Source of the DNA: Amyelois transitella
Lineage: Eukaryota > Arthropoda > Insecta > Lepidoptera > Pyralidae
DNA: 64,000 nt
Assembly (NCBI RefSeq): GCF_032362555.1
Contig: NC_083511.1
Span: 2,294,001-2,358,000, forward strand
Direction of reading: 5' to 3'
Shown here: positions 1 to 10,681 of the stretch, piece by piece
How the letters are laid out: every line of letters begins with the position of its first letter
How positions within the stretch are numbered: position 1 is the stretch's first letter
Position numbers and translations under genes: made by a program
Notes under the pieces: generated by a model
What the model was told of the DNA's origin: nothing
Seen by the model: the letters and a program-made list of their open reading frames with translations, nothing else
Database searches by the model: none

Positions 1-67
1 GTTTCGTTAAAATACGTTCAGTAGTTCCGAAGATAAGCGTGAACAAACAAACATACAAACAGACAAT
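1..67 (+). repeat. Family C retroelement 3' end, fragment
   Basis: GTTCAGTAGTTCC and GCGTGAACAAACAAAC match the end of the family C copy at 6417-6655. It is cut by the window edge. Confidence 0.6.
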
Positions 68-101
68 TTTCTTTATTTTTCAAATTCATACTCGGTTACT
101 A

Positions 102-107
<6 letters not shown>

Positions 108-147
<40 letters not shown>
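108..147. repeat. (TA)n microsatellite
   Basis: About 20 uninterrupted TA units in the MMS19 intron after exon 6. Confidence 0.95.
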
Positions 148-148
<1 letters not shown>

Positions 149-243
149 TTATAAATTATTTTTTTAATAATATAATATAACTATAAAAAAAAAATAATAC
201 AACAGTAAAAATATTTTTACTGTATATTATATATATGACTTAC

Positions 244-3200
244 CATAGAGTTAGCATATCTGGTCAGATTGACCAGCCTAGGCAGCACGGTTTGCAAGCT
301 GTCGGCGACTAAAGGCAGTTGTAATTGTACAAAATAGCTGAGGACGTCCGTCATAACTACTAACAGATCCTTGTTGTCGTATGTCAAGGCGTCTATAACT
401 ACTGGCGTAATCTGGAAAGGAAGAGAATGTACAAACATACATACATATCTCTTGCGGGGTAGACAACAGTCTTGAAAACACTGAGAGGACACGTGCAGCC
501 GTTTGGCTTAATGATTGAATTGAGATTAAAATAGTGACAGGTTGATAACCCATTGCATAAAAGAAAAATCCCAAGTTTATACTCTTTATTTAGGTCGTAA
601 TATTTTAAACATATTTTAACACATTTAACACACGCTTAAAAATACACAAATTTAAATATTATAAACACATTTTGTGGTTAGTAGTTTTTTAGTTAACGAG
701 TTGGCAACTTCGAATCGCCTAAAAATATTACAATTAAAATCATCACAATTATTTACCTTGATAACTTGGTTCTTAAGTACACTTTTGGGCACTCCATTCA
801 ACACATACGCCCAACTCAACAGGAACGCTTCTTTCGAATCTTCAACTACCGTCAATTTCTCAGTTAACGTCGAGAACGTCTGGAACATTCTCTGTTTGTA
901 TAGAAGACTGACGCGGCAATGATGCTTCGTGTTCAGACATTCTGAGAAGTCAGTCATGATGAGGCGCACTGCGTCGGAGCCTTGATGACAATATTCCGGT
1001 GTCGATAGTGTGGATACTATCTGAAAATTGGAGAAAGGATGTTTAAGTAAAGAGTTCTATCTAGCTATACATATAATCACGTCTATATCCATTGCGGGGT
1101 AGACAGAGCCAACAGTTTTGAAAAGACTGAAAGGCCACGTTCAGCTGGTTTTCTTAATGATAGAATTGAGACTCAAATAGTGACAGAATACTAGCCCATT
1201 GCCTAAAAGAAGAATGCCAAGTTTATAAACGTATCCTTCGTTTATAAACGTATTTATCCGTTCTCTAGCTATTCTCGCAGTTCAAGCTTCAAATATTACT
1301 TGTTATTATAATCATTGTATTGTTTGCTAATCGATATGTTTATAATAAAGAAAATTATCGTGAGGTAACCTGCACATTCAATTACTAGATTAACCATGAT
1401 CCCTAAAAGTCCTGCAATGATAGCAGAAAATAGACGAGAGTCGCTTTGTAAACACCTGACTTACCAAGACCGTGTTTATAGGGGCATGAATATAAAATCA
1501 AATTCATTTATTTGCCAACTAAAATTATAAGGCACAGATATTCAAAAGGTATTGAATCAAATAAATTGAACAAGAGGCCATCACAACAGATAATGTCTGT
1601 GGTGACCTACATTTTATTAGGTTACTTACCAGTAACAGCAACAAAAACTTAATGAAACACTCACCTTTTGGAGCCAAAACACAAACATATCATGTCCTCT
1701 CATTATCAACGCCTTAGTTATCCAACTGTAAAGAACTATGAGGCGCGGACACAATTCCTGTTTGTTCCTACTGCAACTACTCAAGTAATTCTTCAGAATC
1801 TCATACAAAAGCTCAAATTTCTGCCCAGACTCCGCTTTGTTCAAGAAATGTGCCACTAATATACAAGCCTTTGTCCTGATCACTTCCTTCTCACTATTCA
1901 GAGCTAAATCCAAACTCATTGACAATATCTCTTCAAATTTGGCCTCATAAATTGTCTGATGCAATGAAATATACAGACTTTGTAATATATGGTAATAGAC
2001 CTCCTCTGTTTTACATTTCTCTAAAAGATCTGGACTATGTTTAGCTAACATTTTCAATTGTTTCTCACACGATAAACTGCTTATCGTATTCGCTATCAAA
2101 TTAAATCCATGTGACAACGACTCGTGAGGCCGCTGTATTTCTTTGAGAAGCCAGTTTATTATAGAATCTATTAATCCATGATCACTTTCGATTTTTATTA
2201 ATTTCTCGTCTGTATACAAACTAGTATTCGACATGTTCTCACTCAATGCCTCAACCACTTTATCTGCTTCGGCGTCGTTACTCGTTATAACTTTAAGCAT
2301 TTCTTCTAGAATCACTTTAGTAAATTCATCAATACTCGCTAAGTTGGTAAGCAAATTCAACCTTTTCTGTAAACCGGTTTTGTCTTGCGTCAAATTCTCC
2401 AAGTCACATTTTCCTATAACTACTAAATTCATTATCAACTCAGGATACTTTCTTGCAATAGCGTGTACAGTTTCCACGCTAACTGCAAGCAAATCACTGT
2501 CTTGACTGTACTGAATATTATGCGTAAGAACTTCAACAAATGGCAACACTAAATTACTATCCAAAACGTTTTGCACTTTGACCAAAGTTCTAAAACCGGC
2601 CATTTGGTACTCCTTGGTCGTTTTACTAACAGCGGTTAAACATAACACTGGTATTTCTTTAACTTCATTTTCAAGTTCCGACAATACATCCCAATGCTTG
2701 CCCAATTCGTACAAATCTGATAAAAAATCCAAACTAGCTATTTGCAATTTAGGAGAAGTTTTAAAACCGTAATACGCTATAGTTGCTGGTATCATAGACT
2801 TCAGTATCATAATACACGACGCTCTTGACGCGTTTGCTGTAGTAAGCAAAACCTTTGCAACTTGAACAAATTGTGCGACCGTTTTGGACTCTGCAATAGC
2901 TGTTTGCATTGAAATAATAATTCCTTTTACGAAATTTTCAAACGCTTGATCTGTGTCTGCCGATGTCGCTAAATTCGCGACAAGAGCAGACAATGCCTCG
3001 TGCGCGACCATTTTCAGTTCATCGTCAGTTTTATGCGTTATTTCTCTTTGTATCGAGGACCACAGAGTTTTTGTAAAGGGTACGTAACTTTCTGGTTTGA
3101 AAGTTTTACAGCTTTGTGCCTGAAACACACAAGAAACATTAGGTTAATCTCAATATTATGATATTACATACATACATACATATGATCACGTCTATATCCC

Positions 3201-6200
3201 TTGCGGGGTAGACAGAGCCAACAGTCTTGAAAAGACTGAATGGCCACGTTCAGCTATTTGGCTTAATGATAGAACCGAGATTCAAATAGTGACAGGTTGC
3301 TAGCCCATCGCCTAAAAGAGGAATCCTAAGTTTATAAGCCTATCCCTTAGTCGCCTTTTACGACATCCATGGGAAAGAGATGGAGTGGTCCTATTCTTTT
3401 TTGTAATAGTGCCGGGAACCACACGGCACGGTATTATGATATTTTTTGGATGATTACTCCATTTTTGGGACACCATCGTAGGATGTACCCCGACGCGGCC
3501 TCAGAGAAAAGTACAACATAAATATACAACCATAACAGACGCCAGAAAATCCTTTGAGAAAAAATATAGTAAATTAACATACATATTTTCTAACAAATTC
3601 AGATACTTACAAGGAGTCTCAACGAATCCACTTTGGCCAATCTCAAACTAGAGTCCAACTTCTCCACCAGCAACACCAAGCAATGCTCAGCGAATTCAGG
3701 CACCGCAGACAGACATGGACACAAAGCCGCAGCCAAATCCTCCCTGGACACCGCTGCAGGGTCATCAGGAGATGGATGGAAGTCAATTGGATAGTAACAC
3801 GATATGATGTCAAACATTTCTTCGACTAAGTGGCCTAGGGGGATGTTCACAAGGAATTCTGGTAAGAAATGGAATAGGAATAGTAAATTTCTAGGGTCTC
3901 TTTCGCCGTCCATTGCCGATATCACACCATAGACGAAATCTGGACCTAAGGTTTTCATATCTGCAATTAGAAAAGTTAGTTGTGATGTGTGGTTCCCAAA
4001 ACCAATAATAAAAAGAATAGGACCACTCCCTCTCGTTCCCATGGAGGTCGTAAAAGGCGACTAAGGGATAGGCTAACTTTGAATTCTTCTTTTCGGTGAT
4101 GGGCTAGCAACCTGTCACTATTTGAATCTCAATTCTATCATTAAGCCAAACGGCTGAACATGGCCTATCAGTTTTTTTTAAGACTTTTGTCTACCCCACA
4201 AGGGAATATTATTATATTATTATTTATAGACGTGACATTTGTATGTAGGTACAAAAAGTAACGTTTGTAGGGCATCAGGATATTCTGTTGTTGACAAGAG
4301 GTTCAGAGGAGGTTCACATATAATAACGTAGCTTTCGTCTTTCCGAAACTCTAGGCTCTTTTTATATAGCTTTGTTGAGCTGTGTGGCACAATGATGGCA
4401 TTGAGATTCAATGTTGCTCACCCATCGCCTTAAAATAGAATCCCAAGTTATCACCCTTTCCCTTAATGGCATTATCAATATGAACATTATTATTAACAGA
4501 TATTTTTGTAAGTTTGGCAACGGGTGGTGAGTGAGGAAATCAAGACCTCTGATTTTTATTGAGAACTGTAACATACTATTCATTTATTTACTCGTCTAGG
4601 TGTTACATACATAGATATAATCACGTCTATATCTATTGTGGGGTAGACAGAACCAAATGTCTTGTAAAGATTGATATGCCATGTTCAATTGTTTGGCTTA
4701 ATGATAAAATTGAGATTCAAAAAGTGAAAGGTCGCTAGTCCATCGCCTAATAGAAGAATCACAAGTTTATAAGCATATTCCTTGGTCACTTTTTACGACA
4801 TCCATGGGAAAGAGATGGAGTAGTCATATTCTTTTTCCTGTTGGTTGAACTAGGTGTAAGAACTAAGAGAAACTAAAAAGTTCTAGAGCAGATCAAAAGA
4901 ATATTAAGTAATGAATTTTTAACAGTTTTTTACAGCATAGTATGAACTAAGATAATACTTAATGGGAACTATATTTTCTATCACCAAAATTTATATTTGT
5001 CATCAAGTTGTATCACCTAATAAATAGATCTATCGCTACGAAATATTTTCGTTCTCAGATAAACAAAAATTGTTCCCAGGTATGAATTATCAAATTAATG
5101 TTAATATATGTGTAAAATAAGAGATCGATAACCAATAAAATTATATTGAATTACATGAATATAAACTTCGTTCTTATAATAATAGTTTTGTTACTTAAAT
5201 AATAGCTCTGTGCTCAGAATGGTAGATCTGTCACCAAATAAATCGATTATCGATCCCTGACTGCGACTCCTTTTTATTTGATATTTTGTCACCAATACAG
5301 TAGTAACATTTTATTTCGTTCAGATATTAAATTAATAGTATTCGTTACCAATTTAATACATCAATTTATAATTTTAATGAAAAAATGATCAAAGGGGCGG
5401 AGACAAATTGGCGCGCTTTAAAAATTGACCAATCCGGCCTCAACGATGGGTAGTAGTTAACTATTGATTATTTTAACTTTAATTAAGTGTTTTATCTACT
5501 ATTCTGCTAGCCATAAGCCAGCTATTTTAAACCAGCGCTGATTGTTCAGTGGTAATTATTTTCAACAATAAATTTTGATTATTTTAACTTTAATTGTTTT
5601 ATTTACTACTCTGCTAAAAATTTTATTTAAATATAATTTATACTACCAGTGGAAATTTAGAACCTTGGGAGTCTAGTTAATTAGCAGAATCTTTTGGTTG
5701 AAACGATGATGACAACCCTAATTTTTTATTTGAACTTAATGCAATTTTCTAGTGACATAATATGATTTATTGGTGATCTCTTTAAATTAGTTTGCTTAAA
5801 TACTTATTAGGACACACCTATTATAATACATACAAAAACATTTATTTGGTACTAGACCTTATATCTCAGGATTTTAGGTGATTTATTGTGGAACTGATTT
5901 TGCATTGTTTGGTGACTACATTTTGGTGACAGATCTACTATGTTGAGGACAAACCCTATTATTTAAGAAACACAAAACTAATTAAATTGGTGATAGCTTA
6001 AATGATACCCATACTTAATATTATGTAGTAACAGATTTGTAGTTCAGATGTCAAACTAAAGTTAACCCTTAGACCAATGTAATGTGGTACAGAATCAAAG
6101 AACAGCTAAGATGACATTGATAATTTTAACTGTGTTTAGTGAAACAAGTTAGTTTATAATATTCTAATTATTTTGATTGTGGGATGATGAAATAATCTAT

Positions 6201-8011
6201 TAAAACAAACTGGCTTATCAGCCAAATAGTCTGTTTACATTTTGTCCTCATTAAACAGATATTATTGAAAAACAAATGTGTCTATAGGCACAAGAAATAA
6301 AAATTATTTAACTATAGTTCCTTATGCACCCTGTACCTCAATTCATCAGGGCCAGCCTGGCTGCCAGGGGGGGGCGGCCTTCCAACACTTCTTTTTGCAC
6401 ATTGTTTTTTATAATTAACTAGCTGTGCCCGCAACTTTGTCCATGTGGAAAAGTTGTTTTGGGCATCATTGAAGCCCTCAAGGATGAATAATTTTCACTG
6501 TTCTTTTTTCACATTTTCCAGTATTTCTTTGCTCCTTATAGTTGCAGCGTGATATTATATAGCCTAAAGCCTTCCTCGATAAATGGTCTATTCAACGCAA
6601 AAAGAATTTTTCAAATAGAACCAGTAGTTCCTGAGATTAGCGCGTTCAAACAGCTCTATAATACTACTAAAGATTAACATTTCGAAACAAAATATTTAAA
6701 AAAACAATTACTTACAATCCACATCTCTCTCAATCAGTTTCTTTATAATCATGTAATAATTATATCTATCAGCCCTCAACTGGGACTGGCAGGGAACCTC
6801 CCTAAAAAGTATGGTTAAAAATTCGCCAGTACTATTCATACTATAATTTTTCATATCTATTATTATTAAATAACCTTCTAGAACTGGTGGTATAACTCTA
6901 TGGTTGTCTTTTAATCTGTCTATGTAGAATTTAGATATGAATTTCACTTCTATTTCTGTTAAGTAATCGTTTGGTAGATCTTTGAGTAGGGTTGTGAAGA
7001 ATCTCATTCCTTTTTCTCTATTCTCTGGCTCCTTGTGTGTGAGGACTCCGGATAAATTTTCTACTATCTGTGTTAGCGTAACACGTCTTGACATAATATC
7101 TGAAAAAAATAATGGAGCACATAGTAAGTCATGGACATTCGCATTGTTCCTTATTTTCCCTCCCTGGCTTACTCTAGAGGTGTAACAAATAGTAAGAGAC
7201 AGCAGATTTGATTTAAGCCTTCTTGAATAAACAGTAAGAACTATTCACATACATATAATAACATCTATATCCCTTGCAGGGTAGACAGAGCCAACAGCCT
7301 CAAAAAGACGAATAGGCTATGTTCAGCTGTTTGGCTTAATAATAGAATTGAGATCAAAACTCAGAACTATGAGATTGATAATAGCAACAGTATTGAAAAT
7401 GTAAATCAGAATCATCCTCTTGATTTTGTCTTGTTATAGTCTCTCTCTGGAGAGAAACCCAGGGTCCGCCACCAGGCAGACGTGGAACAGAAATATTATT
7501 TTGTAATTGTTGTAAAAACCATACATATTACATTGAATTCCCTAATTCAGGTCAAAAGTACCCGAAACCGCCGAGCTTGCATGAAGAGAGTTATGAATGT
7601 GGATGAAGCGAAGGAAATATGCAGAGATCGTGGCAAGTGGAAAGAGGTAGTCTCTGCCTACCCCTCCGGGAAAAAGGCGTGATTTTATGTATGTATGTAT
7701 GTATGAGTGAATTTTATTACATTACAATTAAGATAAACGTTATTTATTTTTAAATAAGTATGGGGAAACACAGTTAAAACTTAATCTGAGTACCTGAATT
7801 GTGAACAGAAATATAATCATAAAAGTTAATTATAGTCAAATAAGTTATCGTACGACTTCAAATTCGAGGTAAAGTATGTAACATTATACACCTACTTAAG
7901 CAAATATGAAGTAAATTACTAACCTGCAGCGACACTCTTAGTTTGATCAAAAATATCATTGTTTGTAATTATTTCATCGGATAATTGGGGAATACACCAA
8001 AGTGACTCCAT
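244..8011 (-). CDS. MMS19: MMS19, cytosolic Fe-S protein assembly factor (3' end missing)
   Basis: MMS19 is a HEAT-repeat scaffold of the cytosolic Fe-S targeting complex that delivers clusters to DNA-metabolism enzymes. Coding exons on the minus strand are 8011-7924, 7099-6716, 3960-3611, 3119-1665, 1020-757 and 411-244. All join in phase with GT-AG sites and give 903 residues; the vertebrate protein is about 1030, so roughly the last 100 residues lie off the left edge. Diagnostic matches to the MMS19 N-terminal domain are NREKGMRFF and RLKDNHRVIPPVLEG in exon 2, and MDGERDPRNLL, SCYYPIDFHP and VSREDL in exon 3. Exons 5-6 carry the C-terminal HEAT region (VLNGVPKSVL, LPRLVNLTRYANSM). The start at 8011 (MESLWCIPQL) is the first in-frame ATG, and phase 1 fits exon 2. 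Exon 4 is unusually long at 1455 bp. Introns hold several family A repeats. Identification is firm; exon ends are read by eye. Confidence 0.93.
435..590 (-). repeat. Family A SINE-like, 5'-truncated
   Basis: Starts at the TATG-type tail and matches family A to the CCCAAGTTTATA block. It lies 24 bp from MMS19 exon 6, near its splice acceptor. Confidence 0.8.
1066..1250 (-). repeat. Family A SINE-like, partial
   Basis: TATCCATTGCGGGGTAGACA through CCAAGTTTATAA. The head half is missing. Confidence 0.8.
3166..3429 (-). repeat. Family A SINE-like, full length
   Basis: A good reference copy, read in reverse. It runs from (CATA)n and CTTGCGGGGTAGACAGAGCC through GACATCCATGGGAAAGAGAT to the GTGCCGGGAACCACACGG end. 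It is about 260 bp and ends 181 bp from MMS19 exon 3. Confidence 0.88.
3988..4248 (+). repeat. Family A SINE-like, full length
   Basis: Begins GTGTGGTTCCC and ends near GACGTGACATTTGTATG, with a short AT-rich expansion inside the tail. Its head lies 28 bp upstream of the MMS19 exon 3 splice site. Confidence 0.85.
4370..4842 (-). repeat. Two family A fragments in tandem
   Basis: 4370-4475 is a decayed middle fragment. 4603-4842 is a longer copy from ACATACATAGATATAATC to GGGAAAGAGATGGAGTAGTC. Both are in MMS19 intron 2. Confidence 0.75.
4860..6410. other. MMS19 intron 2, no recognised element
   Basis: About 1.5 kb of AT-rich DNA. I see no coding potential or family A-I repeat, apart from a G8 run near 6369. 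Confidence 0.5.
6417..6655 (+). repeat. Family C retroelement 3' end
   Basis: Starts CTAGCTGTGCCCGC, contains GCGTGATATTATATAGCCTA, and ends near GCGCGTTCAAACAG. Copies also lie at 18645-18932 and 42600-42765. Confidence 0.8.
7246..7356 (-). repeat. Family A SINE-like, partial
   Basis: Tail half only, from CATACATATAATAACATC to the TAGAATTGAGAT block. Lies in MMS19 intron 1. Confidence 0.78.
7549..7706 (+). repeat. Family B, 5'-truncated LINE 3' end
   Basis: An open frame reads [20 protein letters not shown] then [11 protein letters not shown] and stops, followed by TTATGTATGTATG. A short Arg/Lys/Trp C-terminus of this kind is typical of non-LTR retrotransposon ORF2 ends, so this is the 3' stub of a LINE. 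The clade was not determined. Confidence 0.75.
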
Positions 8012-8600
8012 TTCTTCAAAATTTTATGTTAATATCTTATAAAATTTTATGTTTTACATGTAGGTATATCGAACAATTTTGTCCAACACAAAAATTTAAT
8101 TGCCCTTAATTCCCATTTTTTGTTTAACTAAAATATAAATGAAATGAGGTTAGGTTATGTATGTGTTTCATTTCATGGATTATTATGTTGTTTTGTTTTG
8201 GTTGAAATTTGACGTTTCCAAGAAAGAAAACTTAAACAGCCATCTCATATAATTATGAAAATTGTAATTTCATTTCGTTTGTTTCTTTAGATGTTAAATT
8301 TAATTTAGGTTTAGCGTCCAAAAAAAATTCTTTCTTAGAATTATGTAGTGTGTAGTAACTAAGCAGTAGGTACACCAATTTTTGCCGAAAAAGAATTATT
8401 ACTGTCTAAAAAAAATCACTGTCAAATGATGAATAATTTGGTTGACGTTGACAGTTCTATCATGACAGTATGAGATAGTTTCATGTGGTGGTTTTGCTGT
8501 TTTCAAAAAGTATTTCATCATCAAATTATTACATTTCATTTACCAGACTGATCACATCTCATCGTGGAAAAAAAGGCGTTAACAGTGGCACCTGCACAAA
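8012..8600. promoter_or_regulatory. Divergent intergenic region between MMS19 and DNLZ
   Basis: A 589-bp gap separates the start codons of MMS19 (minus) and DNLZ (plus). No known repeat is visible, so it probably holds both 5' UTRs and a shared or back-to-back promoter. No convincing TATA box was identified, which is common for housekeeping genes. The role is inferred from position only. Confidence 0.6.
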
Positions 8601-9137
8601 ATGTCGCACAGAACACTGATAGACTTCATAGTAAAATATCATACACCACGACTGTTGAATAACATGGTGTTCTTTCCAAGCATAGGAAATTCTTATTTTG
8701 GACGGCGTCTAGGGTTCCCTGTAGTTTCATATTCTACTTCTACTCCAAAAGTACAATCTCCAAGAAGTTTCAGCACATCAACTACCACTCTGACTGGAGT
8801 CCCGCTAACAACGGCGCCCAACCAATATGAAGGAAAATTTCAGCTCATGTTTACATGCAAGAAATGCGATACAAGGAATACAAAATTCATTACAAAACTA
8901 GCTTATTACAAGGGTGTTGTAATTGTTATTTGTGATGGTTGTGAAAACAAACATTTGATAGCTGATAATTTAAATTGGTTCTCAGACATGAATGGAAAAA
9001 AGAATATAGAAGACATAGCAGCAGAAAAAGGAGAAACAGTGCAAAAAATCTTGTCCCCAGATTTAGAATACATAGCGACTGAGATGTTGAAGAATTTGGA
9101 GAAAGATGACTGTGATGTTCCATTATTGAAGAGCTAA
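8601..9137 (+). CDS. DNLZ: DNLZ / Zim17-type zinc finger, mitochondrial Hsp70 escort protein
   Basis: Single-exon gene of 178 residues, the same size class as animal DNLZ. The family (Zim17/Tim15/HEP1) keeps mitochondrial Hsp70 soluble and active for protein import and Fe-S biogenesis in the matrix. Residues 1-70 are rich in Ser/Thr/Arg and poor in acidic residues, fitting a presequence. The DNL zinc finger follows: FTCKKCDTR at about residue 85 and [18 protein letters not shown] at about 110 supply two CxxC pairs and the conserved HLIADNL block. The first ATG is at 8601; a second Met at residue 22 is possible but less likely. The TAA stop at 9135-9137 overlaps a 14-bp direct repeat linked to a tRNA-fragment insertion (see 9150). 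Confidence 0.93.
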   Translation: MSHRTLIDFIVKYHTPRLLNNMVFFPSIGNSYFGRRLGFPVVSYSTSTPKVQSPRSFSTSTTTLTGVPLTTAPNQYEGKFQLMFTCKKCDTRNTKFITKLAYYKGVVIVICDGCENKHLIADNLNWFSDMNGKKNIEDIAAEKGETVQKILSPDLEYIATEMLKNLEKDDCDVPLLKS

Positions 9138-9203
9138 CATGTGCAACTAAAGTCAGGTTGGCCGAGTGGTCTAAGGCGCCAGATTTAAAAACATGTGCAA
9201 CTA
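9136..9203 (+). repeat. tRNA-Leu 5' half flanked by 14-bp target site duplication
   Basis: Positions 9152-9189 read as the 5' half of a tRNA-Leu with anticodon TAA: acceptor 5' strand, D arm with an A-box (GGCCGAGTGGTC), anticodon stem, ending just past the anticodon. There is no 3' half and no B box. The perfect repeat AACATGTGCAACTA occurs at 9136-9149 and 9190-9203. This arrangement indicates insertion of a reverse-transcribed tRNA half into the DNLZ 3' UTR, not a tRNA gene. Confidence 0.85.
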
Positions 9204-9404
9204 TGATGTAACTTATTTCCAATGTAAATATGAATATTTAACAGATTGGCAATATTTCAGTAGCATTGTTTTTTTTAAATTGCAACATACTTATTAGTAT
9301 TCTTATTTCAGTAACTAATGTAACTTGCACTTTATAGTTTAATCACCCTGAGTGAGGATCCTTCATGGACTATTATAACTATGAATGAATGCATTTATAA
9401 AATG

Positions 9405-9410
9405 AATAAA
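9405..9410 (+). terminator. Candidate DNLZ polyadenylation signal (proximal)
   Basis: AATAAA about 270 bp after the DNLZ stop. A second AATAAA at 9554-9559 could be a distal signal. Assigned by motif and position only. Confidence 0.45.
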
Positions 9411-9553
9411 GCAACTGTCTAACAGTGAGGTATGATTTTATAAATGTGTAGATGCTCCAATAGTCTATTCAAACAAATTTCCAGATTATTGTTATACTTT
9501 AACTAATTTATTTTTATTAATTCTAAGTTAGGTTTAGTTTGTGTTTGTAAAAT

Positions 9554-9584
9554 AATAAAATGTTTAATGATTAAATGATTTATT
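9554..9584. terminator. Back-to-back poly(A) signals of convergent DNLZ and Dok
   Basis: AATAAA on the plus strand at 9554-9559, and AATAAA on the minus strand at 9584-9579 (TTTATT as written). They are only 19 bp apart between the convergent genes. If the minus signal serves Dok, its 3' UTR is about 1.1 kb long. The stretch 9560-10681 holds no other gene or recognised repeat. Confidence 0.4.
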
Positions 9585-10681
9585 CATAGTATATCATCTC
9601 TCAATACATATACAAATTACATAATCACAAAAATATGGCCAGGTTACAAAAAATATATTGCGTTGTCAGATTTCTACAGCATGTTGTTTATATGCAACGA
9701 ATTCTAAATATTCAAATAATCTATACATATAACAAAATCATAGTTAAAAATATTGCCAAACAATTGATATGAGGGATTTATATAACCAGCGATTTTTTAA
9801 ATTTATCTATTCTTACATCATGCAAAAGCTATTTCTCCAGTTTGGATGTGGTTTTTTTCAGATGTATTGGGCTTGGTCCAACTTTAAATCTATTATACAA
9901 AAATGTATCTATCCCACCCACCCATTTAAGGGGCTATATTAGTCAACTTACAGCAAACAAAGTCTGGCAATGGATAAGTATAAAATAAAGTAAAATATTC
10001 GAGTCACTGAGATATGTCTGTCTGTAAAATGATGTTCCTGACTATACATTTGCATCTTTGTGTTAACATGAAATTGTGGTAAAATATTTACTTGAGCAAT
10101 AAAATATTTATGCAAACTTAGATGCACAAACATATAGTTAGAGTTAGAACCACCTTCTTACATGGATTTATCAAACTGGAAATTTAATAATTTTTGATAT
10201 AATTATTATCATATACAATATCACAAAACCAGCCTAAAACTGAGCGAGTTCAATATATCTATCATTGTAACAGTCACAGGTTTAAGGCACATCTTCACAG
10301 CTATACTTAAGCACTTCTAAAAATAAGATACAGATTCTTGAAACTTGGCACAATCTTGGTATATCATTAAATCTTTACACTTATAAGGCACAATAATCAC
10401 TAATAATACATTTTTCATAATGACATTATATGCATAAAACACTTGTGCGTTGATAAAATATACAATTTCATGTACACTTCGTAGTTTATCTTAATTACAA
10501 TTATAAGTAGAATGTAAAAAAAAAGGAATGCAATACAGTCTCATTTTGGAATATTTTTTACAACTTGGCTAAAACATTGTCTCTTAAACTAAACAAGAAT
10601 TCGAAAACTGCCAATAAAATACTGATACCATCTTCGGTAACTTATAGCACACACTTTCAGTCTTAATTTTGTTGAGTAATC

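Noticed and set aside
9152-9189. Functional tRNA-Leu gene
   Set aside because: Only the 5' half is present. There is no variable arm, T arm, B box or acceptor 3' strand.
8926-9222. Antisense protein opposite DNLZ
   Set aside because: It is a shadow of the DNLZ coding strand with no start context or family similarity.
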